Notes under the pieces: model-generated | Seen by the model: only the letters and a program-made list of their open reading frames with translations | What the model was told of the DNA's origin: nothing | Databases searched by the model: none | Translations under genes and position numbers: made by a program | Shown: positions 36,462 through 58,630 of the stretch, one piece after another | Position numbering within the stretch: the stretch's first letter is position 1 | How the letters are laid out: each line of letters begins with the position of its first letter | Assembly (NCBI GenBank): GCA_022577435.1 | Contig: JAKOON010000116.1 | Coordinates: 318,501-382,500, forward strand | Origin: Embiotoca jacksoni | Lineage: Eukaryota; Chordata; Actinopteri; Embiotocidae | Length of the DNA: 64,000 nucleotides | Reading direction: 5' to 3'

Positions 36462-37572
36462 GAAGGAGAAGGAGGAGGAAGAGGAGGAGGAGGAGGAGGA
36501 GGAGGAGGAGGAGGAGGAAGAAGAGGAGGAGTCATTACCTCAGCGTGTTCAGTGGGTCTCTGATGAACTGAATCTTACCGTCCAGACGTTCTGCTCAGAC
36601 GTTCTCTCTGCCGACAGAAGAACCTGAACAGACACAAGTTGACAGACAGAAACACAGACGGAGAACATCAGAACATCAGAGAACATCAGAGAACATTAGA
36701 TCAGAGATCATTAGAACATCAGAGAACATTAGATCAGAGAACATCAGAACATCAGAGAACATTAGAACATCAGAACATCAGAGAACATTAGAACATCAGA
36801 GAACATTAGAACATCAGAGAACATCAGAACATCAGAGAACATTAGAACATCAGAGAACATTAGAACATCAGAGAACATTAGAACATCAGAACATCAGAGA
36901 ACATTAGAACATCAGAGAACATCAGAGAACATCAGAACATCAGAGAACATTAGGGTTCTCCAAGTTCGGTCCTTTAATCAGTGAGAAACACTCACCTTCA
37001 ATCCTCCATGTTTGAGCCTTCCACTGCTGCCAGCACCAGCCCTGTGGGCGTGGCCGTAGCTGGGGGCGTGGCCGTAGCTGGGGGCGGTCTGGTCCCGTGC
37101 CCTCCCCCCCCACATCGTCCTGGTAGGGCCAGCGGTTCGGGACGTCTCCTCGGGAAGGGTCGGGCTGGTTCTCCCACAGCAGCTCCGCCTCGATGTCGGT
37201 GACGAGGTCCTCCTCCTCCTCCTGCAGCTGGGGAGGATCAGGCAGACGAGGAGGAGGAGGAGGAGAAGGAGGAGGAGGCCGCTGGTCCTTCTCCACCTTC
37301 AGGTCGTCTGGGTTGCAGCATCCTGAGAGACTGAAACAGTGAATCAGCTGGTTTCAGTTTCCTCTGATTCGAAGACGTCGATGAGGAGAGCTGAAGAACT
37401 TTGGTCAGAACCGGTTCAGCACCTCCTCTGGGCTCCAGGATCTCCACCCTGGAGGACCTCCTCCGACCCAGCACTGCGTTCCTCGGCTTCTTCAGGGAGA
37501 CCATGAACGTCTCGTGGTTCTCCTCCAGACCGTCGTCAACCAGCTGGATGCTCCACGTCTTCAGGTTCACTC
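35275..37572 (-). pseudogene. FREM1-like 3-prime gene end, unit 6
   Basis: Exons 37572-37423, 37322-36996, 36623-36579, 36405-36277, 35898-35780, 35642-35557 and 35450-35275. Exon 2 is full length and out of phase, with one private missense-type change near 37130 (CCAGCGG for CCGGCGG). The upstream minisatellite is 99 bp longer than in other units. Confidence 0.7.
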
Positions 37573-38729
37573 CTGCAGGAGACAGGGAGGAGGTCAGCAG
37601 GAGGTCAGCCGGAGACAGGGAGGAGGTCAGCCGGAGGTCAGCTGGAGGACAGTAGGAGACAGGGAGGAGGTCAGCAAGAAGTCAACAGGAGACAGGGAGG
37701 ATGCCAGCAGGAGGACAGCAGGAGACAGGGAGGAGGTCAGCCGGAGACAGCGAGGAGGTCAGCAGGAGACAGGGAGGAGGTTAGCAGGAGACAGGAAGAA
37801 GGTCAGCAGGAGGACAGCAGGAGACAGGGAGGAGGTCAGCCGGAGACAGCGAGGAGGTCAGCAGGAGACAGGGAGGAGGTTAGCAGGAGACAGGAAGAAG
37901 GTCAACAGGAGGACAGCAGGAGATAGGGAGGAGGTCAGCAGGAGACAGGAAGGAGGTCAGCAGGAGGACAGCAGGAGACAGGGAGGAGGTCAGCAGGAGA
38001 CAGGAAGGAGGTCAGCAGGAGGTCAGCAGGAGACAGGAAGGAGGTAGCGAAAAAATTTCCCCTCGGGCATTAATAAAGTAACTACCTAACCTAACCTAAC
38101 ATCAATGAACTCAAGCTGAATTAATGATTTTCTTTTTCACACAATATTTGCTTCATAGTGCTCCGTTTAAACAACGTGAAATAATTAAACAGCTTCAGTG
38201 TGTTCAAATCAGGCTTTCACTTTATTGAGTGTTTAACATGAGAAGAGTTACAGCAACTGAACAACTTCTATCTGTTGTTTTATCCCAACTTTCCCAGAAT
38301 AAATGCACCCTCATGTTTAACATTTTCTAGATAAATCCATCACAATATTCATTATATTTTAAACATAAACCAGTTACACATTAATGAGCCGATAAAGATG
38401 GTAAAGGAAATATTTCTGTCAGCGACGTGTGTTTACAGACAGTTTATCTTAAAGCATTTCGAGAAGTTTAAACCCTGATCTGCCTCATCAACGTTATACA
38501 ACAATCAAATCATCCAACACATACGTGTACGAGTATAAACAGAACCAGCTGATGCTGTCCCAGTTTGATCAGATCAGACGAGCGGATTAAAGAGCGCGAG
38601 ATGAGACCAGTGGAGATGAAGTTGGGTTGTGAAGCGTTAAGAAGCATTTAATAATAAAGAAAGTCATTCAAAGGCCTCGTTCATGAACAACTGCTGACTA
38701 ACGTTCACGCCATGATAGTCAGTCTGGTC

Positions 38730-39374
38730 TTATTCTACCGGGCACAAGGTCACGTAGTTACCAGGCTTTGCAAGCCAGAAGGCCGGATACAGCGGCTCAG
38801 AGAACCGGTTACGGAAAGTGTACAGGTGAGTCAGTGTGTCAGAACACACCTGGTAGAAAGACAGCGTGCCAGCAGGCCAGTTTAGATAAACCCCAACACG
38901 TTTCCAGCCAACATAGCAGAGACTGGTCATTTTATTTTCATGCCATGCACTTAAACCAGTGTTGTACCCAGTGCCATCCTCTTTGGGAAAAGACCAGAGA
39001 CCATGGTACCAGGACAAATCATTATTTCCAAATGCAGAGACCTTACTGTCTTGTTTCCTGTCGATTCCTTTATATGCAACAGCAACACCCAAGTGTTCAA
39101 CATACAGGTCACTCCGCTCTACCTCCCAGTAATGCTGTCCACTCAGACCCTCTCTGCACAGCACCTGAGGATGTTTGCCAAACCTCGCGGGGTTGTCAGG
39201 GTAGCCTTGATCCTCTCCATATGTCACCTTCTTGTTGTCGTCGGACAGAAGGACGTGGTTGTTGGCTGTGTTTGGGTCCAGCGGGGGGCGCTGGCGAGCC
39301 GTTTGGCCACGCCCACTCGCAAAACACGTCAGATGTATCGTCTCACCACGCCGGATGTATGTGACACATTTCAT
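38730..39374 (-). pseudogene. Orphan PRY-SPRY exon fused to DNA element, unit 6
   Basis: Same chimeric frame; junction at 39281/39282. Last PRY-SPRY fragment before nardilysin. Confidence 0.75.
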
Positions 39375-40215
39375 GAGGTTTCAAACCTTAAACACCAACT
39401 TCCTGTGTCACGGCGAGACATCCAACTTTGCCGCATCGTCACGGCGACGCCCATTGACAAAGTCGAACGAACGTCTCAATATATCATCAACTACATGTTT
39501 AGGTTATTGTGACCCGACTTTAGGTTCATGGGATCAACCAGCTCGACGTAGAATGTGAAAGTATGAAAAGTGTCATTTCCAGTGGCCAACAGGGGGCGCT
39601 ATGACTATGAGAGAATATTCCCCCACAGGGGTCTTCAGGGCGGGGCTGTTATCATACCTGTGATGTTTGGAGAAGGTCGGTCCATGTACATACGATTTAA
39701 AGCAACTCCTAGTTTCATGGCGAGACCTCAAAATGGCCGCCTCTCACGGGCACACACATCGATGAAAACGAATTATTTATACAACTTTTAATCCCAAACA
39801 TGTTTTCTATCCAGAGAACCGAAATTCAAGTCGGTCGGACAAAATCCCTCGGAGGAGTTCGACAAAGTACAACGTGTCAGAATCGCCCAAAATGGCGACT
39901 AAATTCAAAATGGTGGACTTCCTGTCCAGTTGACGTAACGGTGCAATGTAACTTTTTTGTGTGTCCACCGGATTTGGTGAATTTAGGTAAATGTGGCCGC
40001 CGGGGCATCTCTGTAGGGGGCGCTCTCGAGCCGTTTGGTCACGCCCACTCACGACTCCACTAGAATTAGAAATTTTTCGCCGGGAGACAAATGTGTTTCT
40101 ACTTTGATGAGTTTTTGAATATGATAAAGCCTCTAAGAAGGAAAATCACTTTACGTAAGAATAATAAGGAAAGAGAAAAATAATTCCTTGGAAAAACAAC
40201 AGAGCTTCGCACCCT
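39282..40215. mobile_element. Truncated DNA-element copy, unit 6
   Basis: As unit 0; mixes variants of earlier and later units (CCGCATCG with TTATTGTG and TTTAGGTT), consistent with exchange between units. Confidence 0.7.
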
Positions 40216-40353
40216 AAAAACTGGACTGGCCTGTCAGACCACGTTCCTTCAGGACAGGCCCGCTCCTGTTTCACCTCATGAATCACAGAGATGAAGTTCA
40301 GGTGGTGTCTTTGAGGGAAGCTGAGAGAAGGAGGAGGTGAAAGAGGAAGGCTC

Positions 40354-40427
<74 letters not shown>

Positions 40428-40428
<1 letters not shown>

Positions 40429-40518
40429 TGAGGCTTTTTGGAGCCGACCTCTAGTGGTCCTCGGTGGTATTGCAGCTGAAACTTCTGCATCAGAACCAGT
40501 TTGTGTAGAAAACAGAAA
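40428..40518 (-). pseudogene. Remnant of FREM1-like 3-prime flank at the array/nardilysin breakpoint
   Basis: The first 90 bp after the CA repeat match the lectin-side flank of other units (14070-14160). They stop at ACAGAAA (40518), after which sequence is nardilysin intron. No lectin exon remains. Confidence 0.75.
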
Positions 40519-40637
40519 CTGTGTTATGTGTGTTGTTGTGTTGTTTTGTGTGTTATTGTTTGTGTTGTGTGTGTTATGTGTGTTGTTGTGTTCCTCTGAT
40601 GCTGACCTGATCAGGATGATTGATCCTGTGTGTCCAG

Positions 40638-50703
<10,066 letters not shown>

Positions 50704-50848
50704 GCCCCACCCACTGCCTCCTGATTGGCTGTCTGGCAGAGACAGTGAAGTAACCACAGCAACATCCAGCACTGAGGAAAACTCCTGTGGTTTCTTCTTC
50801 TACTGTGTGAATGTTGCGTTCACTTCCTGTGGGAACAGAAGCTCTGTA

Positions 50849-50854
50849 AATAAA
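50849..50854 (+). terminator. Nardilysin polyadenylation signal
   Basis: AATAAA lies 146 bases after the nardilysin stop codon, directly before a minisatellite. Confidence 0.6.
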
Positions 50855-50859
50855 ATGAC

Positions 50860-51550
50860 ACAAAACTACAACCACACACACAAAACTACAACCACACACA
50901 CAAAACTACAACCACACACACAAAACTACAATCATACACACAAAACTACAATCACACACACAAAACTACAACCACACACACAAAACTACAATCACACACA
51001 CAAAACTACAATCACACACACAAAACTACAATCACACACAGAAAACTACAATCATACACACAAAACTACAATCACACACACAAAACTACAATCACACACA
51101 GAAAACTACAATCATACACACAAAACTACAATCACACACACAAAACTACAACCACACACACAAAACTACAATCACACACAGAAAACTACAATCACACACA
51201 CAAAACTACAATCACACACACAAAACTACAATCACACACACAAAACTACAATCACACACAGAAAACTACAATCATACACACAGAAAACTACAATCAAACA
51301 CACAAAACTACAATCACACACACAAAACTACAATCACACACACAAAACTACAGTCACAGAAAATTACAGTCACACAAAAAACTACAATCACACACACAAA
51401 ACTACAATCACACACACAAAACTACAACCACACACACAAAACTACAATCACACACACAAAACTACAATCACACACACAAAACTACAGTCACAGAAAATTA
51501 CAGTCACACAAAAAAACTACAATCACACACAAAACTACAGTTACACAAAA
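50860..51550. repeat. 20-bp minisatellite (CAAAACTACAATCACACACA) downstream of nardilysin
   Basis: About 34 units with a strict 20-bp period and few substitutions, starting a few bases after the polyadenylation signal. The plus-strand frame rich in NYNHTHKTT is an artefact. Confidence 0.95.
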
Positions 51551-52485
51551 AAGTACATTAATGGCCTCCTGATGCTCCGACAGCCTTTTAACATGGAAAC
51601 ACTGTCGGTTCCCGGGGGACGTGAACGCAGCGTGAAGACCTCGGGCTCGTCTGTTACCAAGGAAACATAACGATGATTTTAACGTGTTCGTCCTGTACGA
51701 GTCTATTCATGAGGACAGACGTGGAAATAAACATGTGGACTCTGGATGTTCTGCAGTCATGTGATCACTTTAAGAAACGACATACATGTTTCAGTTCAGG
51801 AATATTATGTCAGTAAATATCAATAAAAACATTTAAAGAGTTTCTGACGTCTTTATTTTTCACTGTTTTCATTAAAAACAGAATTTAAGATAACAGATAT
51901 GTTTACTTTCAGCTTCACAGCTGAAGATGCTCGGTTTGACCTGAAGCTTATTAAATAAAGAAAATCCGGGTCACCGGCCGGCCGCCATCTTTGTTTTGGT
52001 TCGGAAAGAAGTGAAAAATCATTTTATTTTTATCCGAATTGAAGATTATTTGATGAAGACAGTCGGAAGATGTTTAGAAGATTCTAGAAAAACTTCAAAA
52101 ACAACATCAATTGTTTTAAAGCGACCTGATTTAACTTGGATAAAACCCAGCGGTTAACAGGAAACAGGAGGAACCAACCGGAGCAGCTGGAAACGGGCAG
52201 GAAGAAATAAAACAACTGACCTGTTGGCCTTCAGCAGCGAAACTCAGAAAACTGAACTTCCTGTGATGTCATCAAGACAACAGCTGATAGCAGTTCATCA
52301 ATCATCACTTCACCTGTTGTTGTTGTTTTTTTCTCCAACTTTATTGAACACAACAAAATGAAAACATCACAAATGATTTAAATGGATTTGAATATTTTAA
52401 TGTTTGAACAGCAGAATTATTTTGAATATTTGAGGCTTCAGCTTTCTCTGATTTCAGTTTCACACCATCATCATACAGACTTATT
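51551..52485. other. Intergenic DNA, no gene recognised
   Basis: Mostly AT-rich unique sequence. A GC-rich patch at 51966-51992 ends in GCCGCCATCTTTG, a YY1-type site of the kind found at vertebrate start sites. No convincing exon follows on either strand, so promoter activity is only a possibility. Confidence 0.35.
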
Positions 52486-53052
52486 AATAATTAGGACCCG
52501 AGAACCGAATGGTGCGAAAGCCCTTTTGTTTTTCAAGGAATTCAAATTCTGCTTTTTCTCACTGAGACGCCATTTTGAGCGTCTCGCCATGAAACTACAA
52601 GTGACTGTAACTTTTATGTACATATTCCGATCTTCCTCAAACGTTACATCTTTGACAACAGTCCCACCCTGAAGACACCTGTATGGTAATATTCGCTCAT
52701 GGTCATAGCGCCCCCTGCTGGCAACAGGAAATGACATATTTCATACTTTCACGTGCTTCGTCGAGCTGGTTGATCACATCGACATCAACTCTGGTCAGAA
52801 TAGCCTTTCAACATTGATGATGATGTATTGAGAAGCTCGTGCTTTTTTGTGAAAGGGCGTCGCCAAGGCGATGCGGCAAAGTTTGATGTTTCGCTTTGAC
52901 ACAGGAAGTTGATGTTTGAGGTCCAGGGATGCTTCAGACTTCACAAGACTTTGCACATGCGTCAGGCGTGGTGAACTCCGCGGCCGCTTCCGACCCGCTG
53001 GACCCGATGGGCAGCATGCGAGGGCCCGCATATCTCTAATGCAGTTTTAATT
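52486..53052. mobile_element. Decayed copy of the TIR DNA element
   Basis: Starts ATTAGGACCCGAGAACCGAA and ends GCGAGGGCCCGCATATC...CAGTTTTAATT, in the same orientation as 2972-4056 but shorter and clearly diverged. It retains the CTCF-like core GCGCCCCCTGCTGG at 52708-52721. It is much older than the near-identical copies at 2972 and 58631. Confidence 0.7.
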
Positions 53053-53836
53053 CATAAATATTATACATTCATAAATCATTTTATAGATTAATACATTTTA
53101 TAGGGGGTTATATAAGACAAAGGAGGGGAAACATCGAATTTTATACGTTAATAAATTGTATTCATTCATTTCATATATTAACAATCTATAAAAAATGACT
53201 TTTGATGCCTTCGAATTCTGTGAAGAAAATCACTTTTAATCCTGTTTCCTGCTCAGTTTCCGCTCCACACACACAATGTATACATCAAACTGGAGGGGTT
53301 TCTGTCAGCTGCCAGTCCGACTCTCATTGTGATCGGAGTCTCCGTTTTGGCTGAACTCCCTCCGAGTGCTGAGTGCTCCCTCCAGCTCTCCCATAGACTC
53401 CCATTATATCTGAGCTCTGAACCTTCTGGTCAGAAACAGGAAGGGAGGGCGTCTCTAACCTGCAACCGTGCCTCAATAATACAAAATAAAACAGTAGGGA
53501 CGTGAAAATCACTACAGTTCTTCATGACAAGATTCTGATGCTCACGCTGAAAGAATCTTTTCAATAGGACTTGTAGTTTCTGTTTCGTGAGGACTTTCTT
53601 GAAGGATGTGCGTCTGCATTTCTGTCTGGGTCATTGCTCCACTGAAGAGTGGGAATCGTCATAGCAACCAGTGACTCCACATCGTTTCCATCATGGCGGT
53701 CCTAGCGGGGCCGTTCACGTTTTAGCAGGACACGTCAAACTTCCGCAGCTACGTAGTTTAGCATGCTTTTATAGGACAGTTGAGAGGAGTTGGACTCTTC
53801 TCTTTAACAGCAGAAAAATACTGAACAGCTAAAATC
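53053..53836. other. Intergenic DNA between decayed element and SNTX-like 3-prime end
   Basis: AT-rich unique sequence, no supported gene. Position 53837 is where similarity to the array units begins. Confidence 0.4.
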
Positions 53837-53958
53837 ACATCAATGAACTCAAGCTGAATTAATGATTTTCTTTTTCACACAATATTTGCTTCATAGTGCT
53901 CCGTTTAAACAACGTGAAATAATTAAACAGCTTCAGTGTGTTCAAATCAGGCTTTCAC

Positions 53959-53964
53959 TTTATT
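53959..53964 (-). terminator. SNTX-like gene polyadenylation signal
   Basis: AATAAA on the minus strand about 500 bases after the stop codon at 54468. The segment is retained in all array copies (for example near 6486). Confidence 0.5.
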
Positions 53965-54467
53965 GAGTGTTTAACATGAGAAGAGTTACAGCAACTGAAC
54001 AACTTCTATCTGTTGTTTTATCCCAACTTTCCCAGAATAAATGCACCCTCATGTTTAACATTTTCTAGATAAATCCATCACAATATTCATTATATTTTAA
54101 ACATAAACCAGTTACACATTAATGAGCCGATAAAGATGGTAAAGGAAATATTTCTGTCAGCGACGTGTGTTTACAGACAGTTTATCTTAAAGCATTTCGA
54201 GAAGTTTAAACCCTGATCTGCCTCATCAACGTTATACAACAATCAAATCATCCAACACATACGTGTACGAGTATAAACAGAACCAGCTGATGCTGTCCCA
54301 GTTTGATCAGATCAGACGAGCGGATTAAAGAGCGCGAGATGAGACCAGTGGAGATGAAGTTGGGTTGTGAAGCGTTAAGAAGCATTTAATAATAAAGAAA
54401 GTCATTCAAAGGCCTCGTTCATGAACAACTGCTGACTAACGTTCACGCCATGATAGTCAGTCTGGTC

Positions 54468-57400
54468 TTATTCTACCGGGCACAAGGTCACGTAGTTACC
54501 AGGCTTTGCAAGCCAGAAGGCCGGATACAGCGGCTCAGAGAACCGGTTACGGAAAGTGTACAGGTGAGTCAGTGTGTCAGAACACACCTGGTAGAAAGAC
54601 AGCGTGCCAGCAGGCCAGTTTAGATAAACCCCAACACGTTTCCAGCCAACATAGCAGAGACTGGTCATTTTATTTTCATGCCATGCACTTAAACCAGTGT
54701 TGTACCCAGTGCCATCCTCTTTGGGAAAAGACCAGAGACCATGGTACCAGGACAAATCATTATTTCCAAATGCAGAGACCTTACTGTCTTGTTTCCTGTC
54801 GATTCCTTTATATGCAACAGCAACACCCAAGTGTTCAACATACAGGTCACTCCGCTCTACCTCCCAGTAATGCTGTCCACTCAGACCCTCTCTGCACAGC
54901 ACCTGAGGATGTTTGCCAAACCTCGCGGGGTTGTCAGGGTAGCCTTGATCCTCTCCATATGTCACCTTCTTGTTGTCGTCGGACAGAAGGAGGTGGTTGT
55001 TGGCTGTGTTTGGGTCCAGGCTCAGGTTACAGAAATCTGATGGAGGCAACAACACACAAATCTTTAACTACATCTCCAGCGCAGATCACAGCATCCTGAG
55101 CTTATAATAATATATAATAACAAGTATTCAGAGTCGTATCTTCATCAGATGTTAACATGACCGCTGGTACGTGAACATTAGTGATGTCACTGTGGAAACC
55201 TGAAACTGGAGCAGAGAAACAGCAGATTCTTCGGTGTTGGATGATGAAGCTCCGCCCCTCTTGAAACATGATGTCATCAGAACAACTCACCCAACTTGTC
55301 GCTTCATTGCCGTAGACTTTCTGAACATTTCAAGGGTCTCTGTTGACCGTTTACACAGTTTGACACAAAACCTGATGTTCCTCTGCTCCAGTTTCAGGTT
55401 TCCACGGTGACGTCACAAAGGCAATGGAGAGTTGCTTGAACAAGTGGCTTGAAGTGCTTGAAGTCGGACTTACACCAGAGGAGGTCTGTTCTGTCGGTCA
55501 CCTTCTCCACATCAGTGATGTCGGGCTTTGAGAAGTCGTCCGAGACCAGGACGCCGTCCTTGTAGTGGTAGATAGTCGCTCCGGGGTGTTTGGAATTAGC
55601 GATGGCTGCTGTGAGGAAACGGAAGCGGCTGTTGCTCTTCAGGGTTTTAACAACATCACAGAAAGCTCTGGCTTTTTCTCTCACTGCAGTCGACACTTCA
55701 TCTGACCAGTACCACTTTGCAGGGTCGTGACCTGCAGCTGTGAATAATGGTTGATCCAAGTTAAAGTGGTCCATGTAGGCTGCCAACTGGTCGAGGAAGG
55801 AATCGGTGTTTTCCACAGAGGTGAAAACGAAGACCAGAGTGTGCTGGACACCCGCAGCGAGAACCTGTCGATCCAAGTCTGACTGATTTGGAACAATCTT
55901 TGTTTCTTCCATCGCCTCCACACACGACTTCATGATGTTGATTTCTCTCTCTTTGTCTTCCAGCCACTTGGTTAAGTTGTAATGACTGAACGGTGAGTGT
56001 TCTCCGTCTTCAAAGAGCTTTTTCAGTGAGCTTTCATCTTCCTTCCCTGCTCGGATGAGGGGAATTTTTTCTGCCATGGTTGCCTTTAGCACAGATATGT
56101 AATAACCGCACAGCTTCTGGAAACTGCTCATCATTTCGTGCATTTGAGGAAACTCTTTCACCACGTTTTCTTCCAGAGAATCATTGCATCTCATCACCAG
56201 TTGGTTTAAGTCATCTAACACGTTCTCGACTTTTCTAACCAGGCCAACAGTGATCCCAGTCACCTGAGGAGCTTCTGCAGCAGAAAGCTTCAGCTGAGTG
56301 GGATTGAAATCTAAATCTTTCAGAGGCATCAGCCAGACCTTCAGGGGAACGGAGTTCTCGCCTTTCGCTCCGATCAGCTTTGGAAGCTGCACATAGACCT
56401 CCACCGCATCTGCGAAGGTCGCCGGGTTTTTCTCAAGAAGGAAGTCGCCGTAGAATTTGCAGGAGAATGTTTCACAGAGTTTTTTCTCTTCATCAGTCAG
56501 CTTCAGCTCAGCGCTGCCCTCAATATTCACTGTAGGAATCTTCTTTATCACCGCCTCCATTTTGCCATGGATGTCCTGGACGTGGCTCGCATCCACCTTC
56601 TCACTGTCAAACACAAAGAAAGCATTTGCCCCATAGAGGATGCCTGTGACCACGTGTGTTGCCAAACCCTTCTCCAGAGCTGCTGTCGGTTGCATCGTCA
56701 TGGTTCCCTGATTGGTCATCAGCTGTTGGAAGTGGGTGGTTGCTTTGTACTGAAGGGTCACTCTGCTCTGACTGTGGAATTTCTTCTGATTATCCAGATA
56801 CTTGGCAGATCCTCCGGCTTGAATCAGACCACTACAGAAACTGACCTTCAGAGAGGCGCTGACGTCCAGCAGGAAAGATTTTTCTTCTGTGGAGTCATGT
56901 GAACTGATCTGAAACGTACTGCTGGGCTGAGAGCTCTTAACTGTGTTCTCCTGCACAGTCTTCTCATCCCAAAGAGTGACACCTGCAGAAAATACAGAGC
57001 ATCAAGACAGAATGTAATGTTTGGAGAATGGAAAACATTGCAGTCAGGCAAAATAACCTGATCCCCTCTGTTAACATGGTGGTGGTGGTAGTATCATGGT
57101 TATCTAACATGGTGGTGGTAGTATCATGGTTATCTAACATGGTGGTGGTAGTATCATGGTTATCTAACATGGTGGTGATAGTATCATGGTTATCTAACAT
57201 GGATGAGCCTGACTTGTACATGACTTCCTGTGTTGTAACCAGAGCTTACAAGTTTTTTTTAAAAAGTTTTTAAGTTTCTTAAGTTTTTTAAGTTTTTAAG
57301 TTTCCTTTTGGCATCAACCAATCAAATCATAGCATGTCATCGACATCATTGAATACCGGAAGATAAACATTAGACTTTTTGTGTTGCTATTACAATTAGC

Positions 57401-58105
57401 AACATTAGCAAGTTCCTTTTAGAAAAGAGTTTTTCGAAACTTCCATTAGAACAGCAACTTAAATTAAATCTGATGGTTGTTCAACACCAAAACTAGAGCT
57501 GCGCTCAGAGAGGAAAAAACGGATTCGGACTTTCAGCGTGGAAAATGATGCTGGCACCGACTGGCTAGCTGGGAGCATTAAACCTCGTGGCCTATTTTGC
57601 TGGTCGTGCCATCTTATTGACAACAATTCCTGCTCCCTGTGGACAGCTACAGGATTCACGACTTGGCCAACATGTCACAGGTCCTGAGGATCTGGACTCG
57701 GCTTCAACACTAAGAAGGACGAGGAAGAGGTCCAAACCAACCAAGACCTTCTGATGAGGCTCTCGGACCTTCATACCAGCTGCTCATCTGGCTACTTGAC
57801 TACACTGTTGAAGTAGTTATTTATATATTCTCCCTTTGCGTCCTCAAACACTTGACCCATGTGTCCTCGCTGGTTTCTACTTCTGCTGACAACCATGATG
57901 GTGCTTCAGTGAAATCTGATCCAGTTCTTGTGATGAACTGAACCCGTGTCAAACTCTTCATGGAAATCACGCGTGTTGGTGACACATGTTCCTGTGGTGG
58001 GAGTTGCATCTTACCTGGGATCAGTTCATCTCTGCGAGCGTCATACAGCATCCCTAAGGTGAAAGGTCGCCCCAGGGCAGCCACCGACTTGATCTGTGAG
58101 TCCAT
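54468..58105 (-). CDS. Complete SNTX-domain protein gene (stonustoxin/neoverrucotoxin-like), 722 aa
   Basis: Three coding exons on the minus strand: 58105-58015, 56982-55474 and 55036-54468 (stop). Phases agree (91 + 1509 + 569 nt = 723 codons). Exon 1 gives the N-terminal ALGRPFTLGMLYDAR strand. Exon 2 (residues 32-533) holds the MACPF/CDC-like SNTX domain with GILYGANAFFVFD at 144-156, a helical FAT-like region and a thioredoxin-like region around HYKDG. Exon 3 (534-722) is a PRY-SPRY domain with LDPNTANN and HYWEVE. Length matches the roughly 700-residue venom subunits, but this family is found widely in non-venomous fishes, so toxicity cannot be inferred. No signal peptide is seen, as is usual in the family. 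Donors (GTAAG, GTAAGT) and acceptors (CTGCAG, CATCAG) are strong. The promoter has a TATA box at 58280-58289 and a non-coding first exon. Confidence 0.9.
57077..57204. repeat. Short minisatellite in SNTX-like intron 1 (complete gene)
   Basis: Same four-unit array as at 1418-1545, with one base different in the first unit. Confidence 0.85.
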
Positions 58106-58198
58106 TTCTCCAACCTGAGGAGAAACAAGGTGAAGCAGCTCCTTCAGGATCGGATCAGGCAGCTTTAAAAACACCTGCATCACTTTCACACATCTCAC

Positions 58199-58289
58199 CT
58201 GGTGAAGGTGTTGATCAGCAGAGTCTTCTTCACTTTCAACTAGAGCTTCCAGTCTGTTGCCGTGAAACGCTACATGCCAGCTTATATCC
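58199..58289 (-). promoter_or_regulatory. Putative TATA promoter and non-coding first exon of the complete SNTX-like gene
   Basis: TATA-like GGATATAAGC at 58289-58280, inferred start near 58250, non-coding exon ending at 58199 before GTGAG, then an 84-nt intron to the acceptor before 58114. Identical to the copy at 2540-2630. Confidence 0.5.
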
Positions 58290-58630
58290 TGTTCAGTGCC
58301 TCGTCTGACTCCACCCCCTGACACGTAGCTGTAATGCATCATCACTTTTCCCTGGAAGGGGACTTTGTGCTTTTCCAGATAAGTTGGATAATCACTGACA
58401 ACAATTATTTCTGCCAACATTCATAACTTACAAACATTTCCATGGTGAGATATATTCCGTTTCCCTCCATGTCTGTCCACACCCTTGTGATTTGTGAACC
58501 AGAAGCTGGAACAGCTGCAGTTCTCCTGGTACCTGCAGCCTTAAACACCTGCTGTCAAACGGGCCTCTACAGTACTGAAGAAAGGCTCTTATACCTTGGA
58601 AACATAATAATAATTATACCTTGGAAACAT
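58290..58630. other. Upstream flank of the complete SNTX-like gene
   Basis: Matches 2641-2971; nothing gene-like seen. Confidence 0.4.

Larger units (their letters stand above)
4057..40518. repeat. Tandem array of about 5.25-kb hybrid units (FREM1-like 3-prime end + SNTX PRY-SPRY end + DNA element)
   Basis: Seven successive units are marked by PRY-SPRY fragments starting at 6995, 12375, 17637, 22877, 28149, 33394 and 38730, with spacings of 5380, 5262, 5240, 5272, 5245 and 5336 bp. In plus-strand order a unit reads: (lectin exons) - TG microsatellite - FREM1-like exons 4 to 1 - minisatellite - LINE tail - SNTX 3-prime UTR and PRY-SPRY exon - DNA-element fragment - 140-bp unassigned piece - CA microsatellite - next lectin exons. 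Outside simple repeats, neighbouring units differ by only a few bases per kb. The first unit lacks the lectin exons and the last is cut at 40518 by nardilysin sequence. A second array begins at 60204. Confidence 0.9.

Noticed and set aside
53695..53735. ATGGCGGTCCTAGCGGGG start near 53694 as a small gene
   Set aside because: Stops after ten codons and no downstream exon is supported.
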